The notes beneath the pieces are model-generated. The model saw nothing but the letters and a program-made list of their open reading frames with translations. It was not told where the DNA came from and did no database searches. A stretch of DNA of 64,000 bases from Sipunculus nudus (lineage: Eukaryota > Annelida > Sipuncula > Golfingiida > Sipunculidae). Made by a program: the position numbers and the translations under genes. The stretch spans positions 16,427,508 through 16,491,507 of the forward strand of contig CM049313.1 of assembly GCA_026874595.1 (NCBI GenBank). Direction: 5' to 3'. Of this stretch, positions 1 through 12,060 are shown in pieces; the stretch's first letter is position 1, and each line of letters opens with the position of its first letter.

Positions 1-560
1 CATCATTGTTACTATTTTCACAACTAAAACTGCTATCTTTGCATTTTCTTCTTAGGTCTCTTCCATGAACGGTTTCTTTCGTATTTATATGTAATCCTGT
101 TGATCAGTTTCTCATGTCAAAGGGTACATGTGTAGGTGACTATTTGTCAAAGACCCCGAACACATGGAACGTTGTTCCGAAAGATATTTATCCACAACAC
201 CATACTTATAATGGATCTATATATATTAATGTCGTAACGCGATTTGTGTGATTTTCCGTATCTCCAAATTTTCTGCGGATTTCCGATACCACCGTACGGA
301 TTGTCGTGTCGTCCCAAACCGTGCATAGCACGGGTATTTGCTAGTCTATATAATTAATACGGAGTTGTTTTTTCCCTAGACCACGGTTTACCTGCTTCCG
401 TTCTGATTTGACTCTCCAAATTCGGCAGACGTATCGGTGGTGTGCTCTTCCAGGACAAGTTTGTTTTATTTTGGGGGATTATGTCCTATCAAACTGAATA
501 ATTAATACTTTTAATATTTCCCCATTAGGTGCCCCTATTTCTCTTGTGCTGCAAGGACCT
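1..560. other. No gene seen
   Basis: A+T-rich DNA with stops in all frames. No repeat or regulatory structure that I can defend. Confidence 0.5.
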
Positions 561-2010
561 CCACGCCTGTGACGCTTTTTCCGGAGGCACCTCGGGGATT
601 TTCACTGGCTATAAGACCGTAGCCAGAGCGCATGTCCTGCCCAAAAGGCATATCCGTGCAATACGCGGTCACGTGGGTCCACTATAATCCCTATTGATCT
701 CCCATATCCATTGTAACGCCTCTAAAGGAATTTTCTCTCTCAAAAGGAAGTGAAGGTTTTTAATCCAAAGACCACATGGCTCCGCTTTCAATGCGAGGGC
801 TTTTCAAATTGGTAAACACTGGGCACTGAGTCCAGTGATGTGACCACCATTTGACATTTTTTTATGGGTTAAAGGTATGTTGATTTGTATACATTCATAA
901 AATATCTTTCCATGATAACCATGGTTTCAAAAGTTCACGTGTTTTAAGATTTTTTTTCAAAAAGAAGCCCCACAACTTAATTATCATTCGGTTTGGTTGG
1001 GGGGGGGGGGGGGGGTTACATATTTTTTAAGATCCGTTGTTTGTAGGGATGGTGAAACATGAAAAAAATATCACCAGTACATTTTTAAATTAATAACAAA
1101 CTAGAATCTGTAGTCAGGGCGTACAGACCTCCACCTTGCGAGTGGCAGAACTAATAAATACGAATAGGTGGCTTCCACACGGGGACAAAGGAATGGTACT
1201 TTGTAATAATCGTTCATAAGAAAATATATATTGTGGTGTCTCTTATTACCTCTATAATGAAATGGACTGTTGATATGTCTTTACCCTAACCCTCTACAAA
1301 TGTTCAGCAAAACATTTTTCGCCTGTCACGCTTTTTTAGGAGGCGACCTGTGATCCCAACTGAACCGCATTTCTATTATATGGCCTGTTAAGGAATTTTA
1401 CTCTGTCAAAAGGAAATAAAGATTTTAAATTCAATTGTGGAACACATATCCACATGCATCTTTTAATAGGGAGCATTTTTCCGTTGAGTGGACACAAAAG
1501 ACTGAGACCCTTTACACGATCACCGTTTTAATGGTTTACAGGTATGTTGATTTTTATATATTCAAAATTATCTTTCCATGATAACCATGGTTTTAATAGT
1601 TCGCCTGATATATGGGTTGTTTATAGAAAAGATTTTTTTTTTCAAAAGGAAGCCCGGGGGACGGGGATTGCACACACATCTAAAGGTCTTCAGTCTCTTG
1701 AGGACTTTGAAACCCCCGCCAGAATCTACTAATCAGTCGTTCGTTCATACTTGTACGTTTTCATGTAAAACTTTGTCATGGTTCAGAAACACGGGTTCAC
1801 CAGGCGAGTGGCAGAACAACTACATACAAATGGGAGGCTTCTACTCAAGGGCAAATGAATAGCCACTTATATTTATTCCTTTTTGGAATTGTGATTATGG
1901 CACTTAAGAAAAAAATATATTATGTTGATTCCGATTACCTCCAAAAATGTAATGGATTACGGATGCAGTTTTACTCTACCCCTCCACAAATTTTCAGCAA
2001 AATCTGTATA
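560..2010 (+). repeat. Diverged direct duplication, two copies of ~0.7 kb
   Basis: Copy 1 (about 560-1315) and copy 2 (about 1320-2010) share an ordered series of matches. These include GTGACGCTTTTTCCGGAGGC/GTCACGCTTTTTTAGGAGGC, AAGGAATTTT...CTCTCAAAAGGAA, GGTATGTTGATTT followed by ATCTTTCCATGATAACCATG, GCGAGTGGCAGAAC, and a shared end CTC.ACAAATNTTCAGCAAAA. Copy 1 carries a G-run (about 1000-1016). No coding potential is shared between the copies. Confidence 0.75.
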
Positions 2011-2169
2011 TTACATTTTGCGTTCATTTGCTGAAAGACAATGCAACGAACCAAGGCTGAAATGGTTTCTTTGCTAAAAGCTTTCATCGAAATATATCAA
2101 CCTGCTTTCTTTTTATCTGGGAAAGTTGTCAATTTTGCATCAGACCTGCTTATTCCATGACAATTTACG

Positions 2170-2685
2170 GTACATAAAGGGGCCCAATCATCTATCTGAC
2201 CTTTATAACCTAAAGGTTATCCCTTAGAGTTTTCATATAAAATAAACCAGAAAACGTGGATATCATCGCACGCAGGCTGTTTGTTTTGTTTATTTAAATT
2301 TGTGTTTATAATGTGTGGGAGCCCGCCAAAATATCTAAACAAATTCAACAGGGCTATGTGGCAACAACTCAGATAAGCCAGTGCTTTGCAAATTGCACCT
2401 TGCAACAAATAACCATTCTGCCTACTCATATATGCAACCTACCACCTTGGGTTACATGTTTTTCCCTTTTGTCAACATTGCAGTGTTTATACAAACATTT
2501 TGATAAACAAGTTCACATATCCTTCACGAAGGTCTTATAAGAACTTTTCACAACCAAAATTACTTTTTAATCATTAATATATATTCAGAGGAAGCCACAA
2601 ATCACATAAATTCTTTATCAAAATGTAGGTGAATGGCCCCCTTTAAACCGAAAATTTAATGCTGTTGGAATATATTTTTCTGGGC
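2170..2685 (+). repeat. Left arm of a 0.5-kb inverted-repeat pair
   Basis: The reverse complement recurs at about 4870-5372. Shared blocks in order include GGGGCCCAATCA, GACCTTTATAA, ATCCCTTAGAG, CCAGAAAACGTGGATAT, ACATGTTTTTCC and ACAAGTTCA, CCTTCACGAAG and CAACCAAAATTAC. The 2.2-kb DNA between the arms is not shared. Confidence 0.8.
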
Positions 2686-4869
2686 CTATCTTTTTCATAT
2701 TGGCAGCCTTACGTTTCGCGTACAAGAGACTTCAAACACATATGCATGTGTATATAAATAACGCATGTGTCTGTTAACATGTCTTACACTATACCCTCAG
2801 CTGACTACACTGAATAAACATCGTGTTTTACGATGTTGTCTGAGCTTCAACTAATACAAAGCATCTTTCATATAATTTCACGTTAGAATGCTTCTTTATA
2901 CAATCATTTTATCTACGATATTTCCCAAGCAAAGAAGCTGGCGGACCTATATTGTTTATAAAAAACGTTTCACTTAAAAATTCGTACACCCTTTTTATGC
3001 CTCACGTCTCTTTCCAAAATTATTTTTGTGTGATTTCTAGAATAGAATAATCTTTCTTTCTATGTTGATATTTTGTGGGAGGGTGTTCCTGGAGAAATCA
3101 AGCAGAAGTAATCTTTATATCATATAATGAAAAAAAAAAAGTTCCTGCAAAAACCTTAGGATTAAAACATGCATCGTTTAGTTCCTATCAGCTCATTACA
3201 AAAATATGCATCACACAGAGCCATGGATTTTCCACAGAAGCAGCTATTTGCCATTGATATTCTAGGGGGAAATGAGGCTGTGCTCGACATGCTTTCAGTG
3301 ACATATGCAGCAAACATGCCAAATATCACGCAATAAATAGGAGACCTTTGCAATTTTCGCCCTCTTATGTTTTTACGCATCAGTTTATCTCAGTTTGGGC
3401 TAAACGAAAGGTTATTATTGACATATGGCCAGCAAGTACCTGATATGCAGACTTTGATTTCTGATTTTCACATTCCCCAGAGGGTTGGAATATTACGAAT
3501 TAAGTTCGCTCTAACTTGGCATTTCTGCAACAGTTCTCTGATCTTTTGCAACATCCGTCCAGGTAACAATTGATTTTAACTGTTGTTATGTTAGTCATAG
3601 ACAAGCTTGGGAATCGGCAGCGTAAAGTGTTAGCTTAGTCTATGTAGCCGTAATAACTGAAGTGGCGGCTTTACCATATATTGTACAGTAAAGTACTACA
3701 AGCAGGAGATTACGAGTAGAGTTTTCTAGAGAAAAAATTAGTCCCACGTTCCACTCAAAGTGGAAAATAGGCCTCAAGTGAAATTAGAGAGGTCGTGTTA
3801 AAAAAGTTCTGGTGTATATTTTATGATTGTGTAGGTGAGTTACATGGCGTTGTCAACCTTTTGTGTGTAGGATATATTCGACATTTATCATTTTTAGGAT
3901 ATATAAGACCGCATTCCCGTCAAACATGGTTGTTTATGCAATAGTCTTGACGTCATTACCACTGACAAATTATTAAAACGGATTCCCCACGCATAACTGC
4001 ACTTATAAAGTATTTCAAAGGAAAATTCTTAAATAGTCTTGTTATTTTCTCAAAGTTTCGCACATTTAGTTTTAAAACCAAGAAGAACGTAAGGTCCTAA
4101 AAAATCTTTCTAAGTTATCATAATGTTAAAGTGTCCATATATGCTCCTTTAACTCCTATGTGCTATACAGTTTTGGGCGCAGGGGGAGGGCAATAAATAT
4201 ACCTTAATAATATAATATGGCTTTTATTTCTACATCACAGGACAATGTCTTCAATTGAACATCATCGTTATAACAGCACATCACCACCAGAAAATTAGCC
4301 TGATCCCACATATATAACTACTCCCAGGATGACTTCCAACAATCTAACAAGCCGAATGTCCAACCAATCAATCAAGTATAAAACAACAATGGAAGTTATA
4401 TATGAATATACAAAACCCCTACATTCATAATGTTCCCTATTTAATAAGGTAGTTCGAAAGATTACTTTAAGTTTTTTTGCAATAATGTACCACAGTTTAA
4501 TTCAAACTGAAACGACGTTTGTACAATGTTTCTTGCATCAGATTTTATTTCATTGTTGTGTGAATACTACCAGCCTACTAATCTTTTTAGTGATGTACAG
4601 AGGACTCTTCCAAAATGAACATATCTGTGTGTCCTTAATATAATTAATAAGGAAGAATGTCTGCTGAAAAACATTGTGTTTGTCATAATTAATTTACAGA
4701 CTTTCAGAGCTGTCTCTAGATTTGACACCATACATATTTTTTAAAACATCTTTTGAATAAAAAAAAATTTCGTATGGGTAGAAAAACGTTAATTCCTTGA
4801 GAGAATATTTATATAATAGTGATTGATATGTCAATATGACGTTCAGGTTTGATCCTATCTTTTATAATC
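2686..4869. other. Spacer between inverted-repeat arms
   Basis: Contains a 55-codon ORF (3169-3336, +; AMDFPQKQLFAIDILGGNEA in its middle) with no family I recognise, and a fragment reading to a donor-like CCAG|GTAACA at 3562. No transposase motif is visible, so there is no evidence that it is the body of an autonomous fold-back element. Confidence 0.4.
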
Positions 4870-5372
4870 CGTAGATATCATATCTTAAAAATGCCCATTT
4901 GCCCATCTTTTGAGAAAGAATTTACGTTATTTCTGGCTTCTTCTTTGAATGTATTAATGATCTTAGGGTAATTTTGGTTGTGAAAATTTATTATAAGGAC
5001 TTCGTGAAGGATGTATGAACTTGTTTATCAACAATCTGTTTGTAAACACAGAAATGTTGACAAAATGGAAAAACATGTAACCTAAGGTTGTAGGTTGCAT
5101 TTATTCGGAGGTAGAATGGTCACTTGTTGCAAAACGCTATTTGCAAAACTTTGGCCAATCTGACTTGGTGACAGATGCCCTTGTTGAATCGGTTTTGATT
5201 ATTTTGGCCGGTCAAAATATTATTAACACGTTGATATAAACAAAACAAGCAGAAAGCAGTAATATCCACGTTTTCTGGCCTATTTGATAAAAGCTCTAAG
5301 GGATTACCTTCAGTTTATAAAGGTCAGGTAGGTGATTATATATATTTATATAGGTGATTGGGCCCCCTTAAT
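4870..5372 (-). repeat. Right arm of the 0.5-kb inverted-repeat pair
   Basis: Reverse complement of 2170-2685 over almost the whole length with many substitutions and small indels (for example TTTTGGTTGTGAAAA, CTTCGTGAAGGATGT, GGAAAAACATGTAACCTAAG, ATATCCACGTTTTCTGGCC, GATTGGGCCCCC). It is either two copies of one element in opposite orientation or the ends of a fold-back element. Confidence 0.8.
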
Positions 5373-6660
5373 GACCAGCATACCAATGTTAATGCTAATG
5401 TCAAAGAGTAGTTTTATGATGGCACTTGTACGGCTAAAGTCATCGTTGTGTGTGTGTGTATGTTGGTTCAAGACTGCGTTTACATGAACATACAATCAAA
5501 TATCAAATGTGGATACCTTGTTGGTCTAATATATGTTTTGCGAGTCGTTTTCAATAGCTTTATGCCGTGCAGGAAACGTCGAAAAAAAACAAGGACAAAG
5601 GAACAAAATATTACTTTGATTGGGAAATATTTTTTCAATGTAGCAGGCATTTTTTCGGCTGTCAATTTTTACTGAAAACTTTACCTCGGTGTTAGGCACT
5701 AAATATGCAACATAAGGAAAATCATTTTTCAAATCTCTGTTTGAAACATCGGTGGATATTTTTATGCATAATGCATGCCATATTGATGTACAAGCAAGGC
5801 ACGAGGAATCGTTGTTTAAAATACTTTGTTACACATTTGTCAATTTATTTATATCATAATCAAGTTAATAGACAAGCCCACTAGATTATTCCATTTGTTA
5901 CATTAAGCACTATTTTTTTTAATTTAACCAATTATTAATGCACAGTTTGATATTTTTAAGTAATGTAAAGCAGAGAAAACATACTCTCGTTTTTCTATCT
6001 TTTGATCAATATTTCTGGTTAATATTTCTGGTTTAAATGTCTGTAAAAAGGAATTAAGAGGGATCAGGTGAGGTGTGAAAGAGTTTACATAAAAGACATA
6101 CACTGTGACTGTTCATCTGAAATCAATATTTTCATCACAATGCAACCAGCAGGATTTGCCAAATCACCAAAACACGCTGAAATTGCTAATAATGCCTTTG
6201 AGTAATGTCTGGCGTGTCTTCCGCATGCGCCTACCACGTGTCTCTCTTTCCATCGATAACCCTTTATTCTACCAGTTGAGTACGTAAATAATATATATTA
6301 CCATTCTTCTCTGCATTTAACAAAAACCGTATAAAAGTCCCGAAGGAAGCTTCATAAATAAATTGCACATTTTTTCGGCATACGTTTGTCATATATCTTT
6401 ATATTTAGAATATCTTTTGGATATTTTTTTTTCTCCAAGAAAGAAATAATTTATTGCTTTCGTTGTTCCATGTAAAATATACTTGGAGACAGACAATTTA
6501 ATATGACATTGTGTCAGGCTCTTTAACGAAGCATTCTGACTTTTTATTTACATCTATTATACGCCGATCAACATTTCCTACGCCATTAAGCTAAATGTAG
6601 CATCCCCAAACATAGTTTTACCTGTACTTGACTAATGATCAGTTTATGATGAAAGCAAAT
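5373..6660. other. No gene seen
   Basis: A+T-rich with a short TG run near 5447-5460. Short ORFs on both strands at 5448-5732 overlap each other and match nothing known to me. Confidence 0.4.
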
Positions 6661-6666
6661 GCTTAC

Positions 6667-6730
6667 CTTTTCTGCATGAACCAAAGAGAAGGAGATCACA
6701 GATAAGTAAAAATATCCATGTCATATCCAT
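6667..6730 (-). CDS. Possible first coding exon with signal peptide
   Basis: On the - strand ATG opens MDMTWIFLLICDLLLFGSCR followed by K and a good donor GTAAGC (complement of 6661-6666), phase 1. The peptide has the length and hydrophobic core of a secretory signal. No second exon with matching phase is recognisable to the left (1-6660), so the gene, if real, has a long first intron or leaves the window. It may be chance. Confidence 0.28.
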
Positions 6731-8580
6731 CTTTTACATCAGGGGTTGTACAGCCAAGCAGAACACAAAACCAACACCAAGACCTGGGAAGTCAAGGAAT
6801 CCGTGATTGTGCGTGCATCGTTTTATCATCAAATGCTGCAATACGCTTCATTTTTTATCAGAGCTAACCCGCTGCATATTCCCATCGCTCATGAACACAG
6901 TACGATATTGATGTTGAAATACATACGTCACGGATATTATCTTTCAACCCAGTGGGATGAAACTCCTTTAAAGAGTTTTATTGATGAAATCATTTACATC
7001 CAACTCTGGCACACAAAGTACTCGGCGTAGCTAACGCGGTGAAAACTTGATGGTTTGACAGAACCGTGCTGCGTCACAGTCATATTCAGTTATACTTTTT
7101 TTCTTTTCTGGTAATGAATAACTAAAAACAGCCTGGTATTTTTATTTTCTGTTGCACATGTCAGGACACTAAAAAACCTCGGGTGCTTCGTTTAAACTGA
7201 CACCATAAACTTTATGATATATGCATGTTCCCGTGCTATCGCTTTTGGTTCTGCCGTATATCCTACCTGCTTGAGCTATTTCGCGACACCGACAATATTT
7301 TGTTCACACATCTCTCGCACTCCGTGTGTGCATAGTGACCGTTTTTCCATCGGTGCAAGATGTCCAGGTGTTATTCCTTACCTCACATGCCGTTTTAATT
7401 ATTCCTTAATTATTCCAGATTCCATGATATCACTAGTCTTATTATGAAAAATATATCACATCGCGTGCCATAGGCCATCGGAGTGTTGTATATAGATCAC
7501 AATCTGACGCTGACTCCTGTATAGGTTCAGCAATTTGCTGGCGAATCATGGATCGTTCTTAGCCCCACACTATCAGATCGATAAACACCGTATCGCTGTT
7601 CAGCCATTTTCTAATGCTGTTGCTACAGGGCAACCCTCATAGTTTGTGTCCCAGAACAATAACGGAAGAGTGAACCACAGACTTTTCATGTTCGTTCTGG
7701 ACTACATTTTGCAACTAGAGCGTAACTACCCGGCTGGGTCATGTTGCATTAGCGCCGGGATGTTCATTCAAGATGGTACTCTATTGGTTTGAGAAGTAAT
7801 TACTCGATCGATACAATAAATATCAATGTTTAAGTGCCGGAAAACGGGGAACTCGCCCGAGCCAGTGTCAACGATTACCTGAATATAGTGAGAGCAAAAC
7901 AATTTTTGACGCAATGATAGAGCCTTTCGAGAAATCACTGTTCTCCACTTGATGGGACTACCTAAAGTGGAGGCGGAAACGAACTAAGTGCTACACACAG
8001 TGTAAACTTTTCTCTAGATCTGAACTTTTACAGTTACAAAAGGCAGGAAAATGTTACCCAAAAGGAAAATGGGGCAGTAGCACGTGGTCCTTTAAGCTCT
8101 AAAGGGACCCAGCCAGCTCTCAAACATAACAAAATATAACACCATAAAAATTAGATTAATAGATAATGAATTATTTTACGCAATAACTGGAAGCGTATGT
8201 TGTATTAAAGTTTGATACTCAGTGTTCATTTTCATAGCCCTAGTAAAGGGTAAACCAGAAAAATGTAAGTGCGACAGAGTGAGGATTTTACGGGAGAGGG
8301 ATACATGGAAGTTTGCGTGGAGTATATATTATATGGACAATTATAACGGGTCTGCAAACCCCATATATACTACACTGCCCTCCAATTTAAAGCCCACTAA
8401 ACATTATCACGTTTCATGGGGGACCGCTATCACCAAGTTAGACTAAAAAGCATGCAGCATTTCCACTAATTTATTACAAATATTTCTGTCATTCGTCCAT
8501 TTTCCCGCTTAATGCCTGGTGGTTGGCATATCTGAAAACTAAACATACTAAAATATTGATATATGTGGAACAAAATGAGG
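6731..8580. other. No gene seen
   Basis: Moderate G+C. An ORF at 6746-7030 (+) lies opposite the possible 5' UTR of the - strand signal-peptide exon and has no recognisable domain. No repeat family was recognised. Confidence 0.4.
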
Positions 8581-8599
8581 TCCTGCTGGTTGCCTGCTC

Positions 8600-8705
8600 C
8601 TTGTGAGCAGGGGCGGGTCCAGGGTTTGGGAAAGGGAGGGGTCCACCCGATGAGCACTAATGACAAAACCAAAAGAAAGGTCCAAAGGTCTAGAAAAGGG
8701 GGATA

Positions 8706-8776
<71 letters not shown>
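8600..8776. repeat. GGGGCGGGTCCAGG-type element fragment and (TA)33 microsatellite
   Basis: GAGCAGGGGCGGGTCCAGGG (8606-8625) resembles the CAGGGGCGGATCCAGG element ends seen again at 25.7-25.9 and 32.8 kb. It is followed by an uninterrupted (TA)n of about 66 bp (8710-8775). Confidence 0.7.
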
Positions 8777-8778
<2 letters not shown>

Positions 8779-9690
8779 GTTACCACTACATCATGGTGAG
8801 TTTACCGAGTGGATTGCAATTCGGTATGAGTATAGTATAGTATATTCGCCTTTTATATTGTATATTTGCCTTTTATTTTGTGTATTTTCATAGTATATGT
8901 GTATTTTTATCATATTTATACTACTGATATGTTCACTGCTTATTAGACCCAATTAGAAATCAGTTCAATATGCTAATTGAGCATCCTGGTATATATCATT
9001 GTATTATATATAAAATTTAGAACAATAAATAACCTCTTTGCCCCGCCCTGTTATGTTCCAGTATCGCACGTGTTATCCTATTGTGCACCCGAGGACAATA
9101 GGATCAGTGTCAGTCTTTCACATGCCCCCCCCCCCCCGCGCCCCGAATCGCACAAAGCATAATCTCGTAATCTCGTATAGTCTCGGCTTTTCAAACCACG
9201 CCGTTAGCTTCATTCTAACCACATTCACCTGATGATCGGGTCGCATCCCGTGAAACAGACTGTTGTGAATTAACAGTGTTGTTTTTCTCCAGAGTTATAT
9301 ATATATATATATTTGTATATGTACATGCTAAACCTGAACCCCTGTCTATGGAAGCACACGGAACATTCCAATTTAATCGCCCACTGTTCTAGCTATGTTG
9401 CAGGTAACATAAACAAAGTGTTCGCGAGTAAACAACGTCAGTCACAATCAAACAGCTTCCTTTGATGTTGCTAACCTAATCAAATTTTAAACGCACCCTA
9501 TGGTACAAAGGTTACGAGTCGATCCGTTACTATATACAAATGCTGAATGATGAATTATGAACAGTTATTGAGCATATGCCGGTACTGACATAAAACAGTC
9601 ACGTGATGGACATTTTCAGGTTCCAGTACAGGTTCTTCTAGGGAATAATTAAAAACATGCATTTATTGGTCGGTCCTTTACATTTTATTA
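8777..9690. other. No gene seen
   Basis: TATAGTATA-rich A+T tract at 8830-8920, a C-run at 9124-9138 and a short TA run near 9298-9312. No coding or other repeat signal that I can support. Confidence 0.4.
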
Positions 9691-10770
9691 TTAGGGTGAC
9701 TCCGTGTACCCCGAATACAAGTGAGAACCGTAAAAACCCAATATTTCGACAATTCCGACCGGACCACACTTTTGTCTGAATTATTACTGAAAGGAGTCTC
9801 AGAGGATTTTCCTCCGAAACTACCTAGACTATTCAGTTAAAAACTAAAACTTCCTGGGTCTTATTATTCATGACCTGTTGCCGATTGGACAATGCCTTTA
9901 GCTCAAAAACTCATAAAATAGAGGTCACAGTGACCTATTTCCAGATTAGACTTATCTTAGCAAGATGAATGTTAAGTTTTAAAAAAAAATTCCTGTCATT
10001 TAGTTTATATCATGGAATATACGTCACACTGTACTACTTTTTGCTTTCCATAGCATACTTATCTGCAATAGTTAGCATATGAAGTTGGGAGTGCCTGGGT
10101 CTTTCGGTTACAATGTGTGCCCTGTTAACAGACTAACTGATGGAATCTGAAGTTTTCGCTGCATAACTTGTAGAAACAGGTCAAAGTGGCCTAACTTCTG
10201 TTTTTCACAGAGTACTTATCATAAACTTTCACCATGTGAAGTGTGTGCGGTTACGATTTGTGCCCTGTTACTGAGGGAAGTTCTCGCTTCATTTTGATCA
10301 CAACACACCTACATCTTTTCTCCGTAGGGACCTATCTGGGCCAGTAAGCATGTCTAGTGGGAAGTTCTTAGGTCTTGTGCTTTGTGTTCTGTAAGTGATG
10401 AACAACAGCTTTCGAGGTTGTTTTTTTTTTTCTCAGTAACAATAGAAAATATAGGACAAAGTGACCTAAGTTGTGCTTTCCATAGACAAGCTATTTGTAC
10501 CATTTAGTATTTATTTAAAGATCCCGGATCTTTTGGAAACAATTTGTGCCCTGTTAACTTAATGACAGATGAATTTTGATGTTTTAACTGCATTAATCGA
10601 ACAGTACAGGTCAAAGTGATATACTTTTCGGTTTTACAAAATACATATCGTCATCTGTCAGAATGTCTTGTTTGATATTATTGGGTCTTTCGGTTAGAGT
10701 AGTGTCCTTGTCACAGAAGACCGGACAACGAAGAAAGGATGATTGCTATAGTTCAGACGACTTTCAGTCA
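9690..10770 (+). repeat. Diverged tandem units of the 'TTTGTGCCCTGTTAAC' repeat family
   Basis: The motif TTTGTGCCCTGTTA and its variants recur about every 120-160 bp (near 10117, 10258, 10385, 10541). Between them are AGTGACCTA and ACAGGTCAAAGTG segments. The tract ends in GATTGCTATAGTTCAGACGA then CTTTCAGTCAG (10740-10770), the tail shared with the 50-63 kb copies. It holds the exact palindrome AGGTCACAGTGACCT (9922-9936). Confidence 0.75.
9922..9936. promoter_or_regulatory. Perfect oestrogen-response-element-like palindrome
   Basis: AGGTCACAGTGACCT is the AGGTCAnnnTGACCT consensus for steroid-type nuclear receptors. It lies inside a repeat copy far from any gene, so function is unproven. 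Confidence 0.4.
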
Positions 10771-10866
10771 GTAGGATCATTTCTAAAATGCTTAACATAT
10801 AGCAGGATTTTTCTGGCAGATGATAAAGGTGTTGTTCGAAAGTAAACTAAAATATTTAACAATTCG

Positions 10867-11243
10867 TGTGGTTTTACGTGACACCATGCCTGTAGACCAC
10901 GAGGTGTGTTTTGTTTTATGTGACACCATGCCTGTAGACCACGTGGTTTGGTTTGTTTTACGTGACACCATGCCTGTAGACCACGAGGTGTGGTGTCTTT
11001 CACGTGACACCATGCCTGAAGACTACGAGGTGTGGTTTCTTTCACGTGACACAATGCCTGTAGACTACGAGGTGTGGTTTCTTTCACGTGACACCATGCC
11101 TGTAGACTACGAGGTGTGGTGTCTTTCACGTGACACCATGCCTGTAGACTACGAGGTGTGGTTTCTTTCACGTGACACCATGCCTGTAGACTACGAGGTG
11201 TGGTTTCTTTCACGGGACACAATGCCTTTAGACCACGAGGTGT
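10867..11243. repeat. 42-bp minisatellite, about 9 units
   Basis: Unit approximately ACGTGACACCATGCCTGTAG then ACTACGAGGTGTGGTTTCTT then TC. The first three units read TTTTACGTGAC or TTTTATGTGAC; units 4-8 read TTTCACGTGAC. Because 42 is a multiple of 3, both strands stay open across the array (ORFs 10820-11368 + and 10764-11318 -). These are best read as by-products of the repeat. Confidence 0.92.
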
Positions 11244-11619
11244 TATCAAAAACGAAGAAAATGTTACCCTTCTTATCCAGATTTCCGGTGTTGTTCTCGA
11301 AATTAGAGGCCATGCCACTCATACATATTCATCTGCTCTATTTTAGCAGAGGGACAAAATGGCGCTAGGGAATTGTGCATTTCTACTAATTATTTTGTCC
11401 CTGATATGCAAATTTTAATTTAAAATCATTTTAATGGGTAGAATATAGTAACTTTGACTTCAGCTTTACATACAAGTAGAAACACGCGCTGACAGATGGT
11501 AGTAATGCACGGATCTGAGTTTTCAGGGGCGGCTTACACTGGGTCTGTTTGCCGCTGGTGAAATAACTTGAAACTCCCCATTGACACAATGTAGCTTGGC
11601 CATTGACGCTTTATTTATA

Positions 11620-12060
11620 GATCGGCATGACCAGGCAGGATTCGTGATCTAACACAAATAAACCTCACCAAGATTATTTATGTTTGACAGCCTGAACCAT
11701 AACATTGCCCCACAAAAACACCCGGTATTGTAGCCGAAAAGTCAGGCCAGCCAATAGAATTAATACAAATGATCCGGTAAATGTTAAATAGACAAACGTA
11801 TAGAGACCTAGCATATAGATTCATGATATTCAATACAGCCATGATTAGGTTTCCACATTCAGCAAGCGTTATTCAAATAAGCTATAGATCGATAAAAATA
11901 AGACCTGATTATGATATATATTCCCTGATGTTTACTGATGTTTACCTAGTGTTTCTCCATAATCAATTTTCCGTGGATGAGATACATAGATCTTCTACAA
12001 CAGCTTCCCTGGCAGCATGATTTCCCGGCACCTGGCTTTAACGATTGTCAGATAACAATG
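11620..12060 (+). repeat. Diverged direct duplication, copy 1
   Basis: Matches 13270-13600 plus 13905-13960 in the same order. Examples: AAGATTATTTAT, CCGGTATTGTAGCCGAAA against CCAGATATTGTTGCCGAAA, AGTCAGGCCAG against GGTCAGTCTGG, AGACAAACGTAT against AAACAAATGTAT, ATGATTAGGTTTCCA against ATGATCGGCTTTCCA, and CTTTAACGATTGTCAGA against GTTTAACGATTGCCAGA. Offset about 1.6-1.9 kb. Confidence 0.65.

Noticed and set aside
3169-3336. 55-codon ORF with AMDFPQKQLFAIDILGGNEA
   Set aside because: The composition looks protein-like, but I recognise no family and there is no splice or start context; kept only as a note in the spacer entry.
8466-8893. ORFs rich in alternating Tyr-Ile across 8.5-8.9 kb
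   Set aside because: They are translations of the (TA)n microsatellite. The same applies to ORFs at 40201-40560, 41864-42214 (N-terminal part) and 47887-48090.
10764-11368. Long ORFs on both strands (182 and 184 codons) across the 42-bp array
   Set aside because: They exist because the unit is 14 codons long; both strands are open at once and neither has a domain, splice context or start support.
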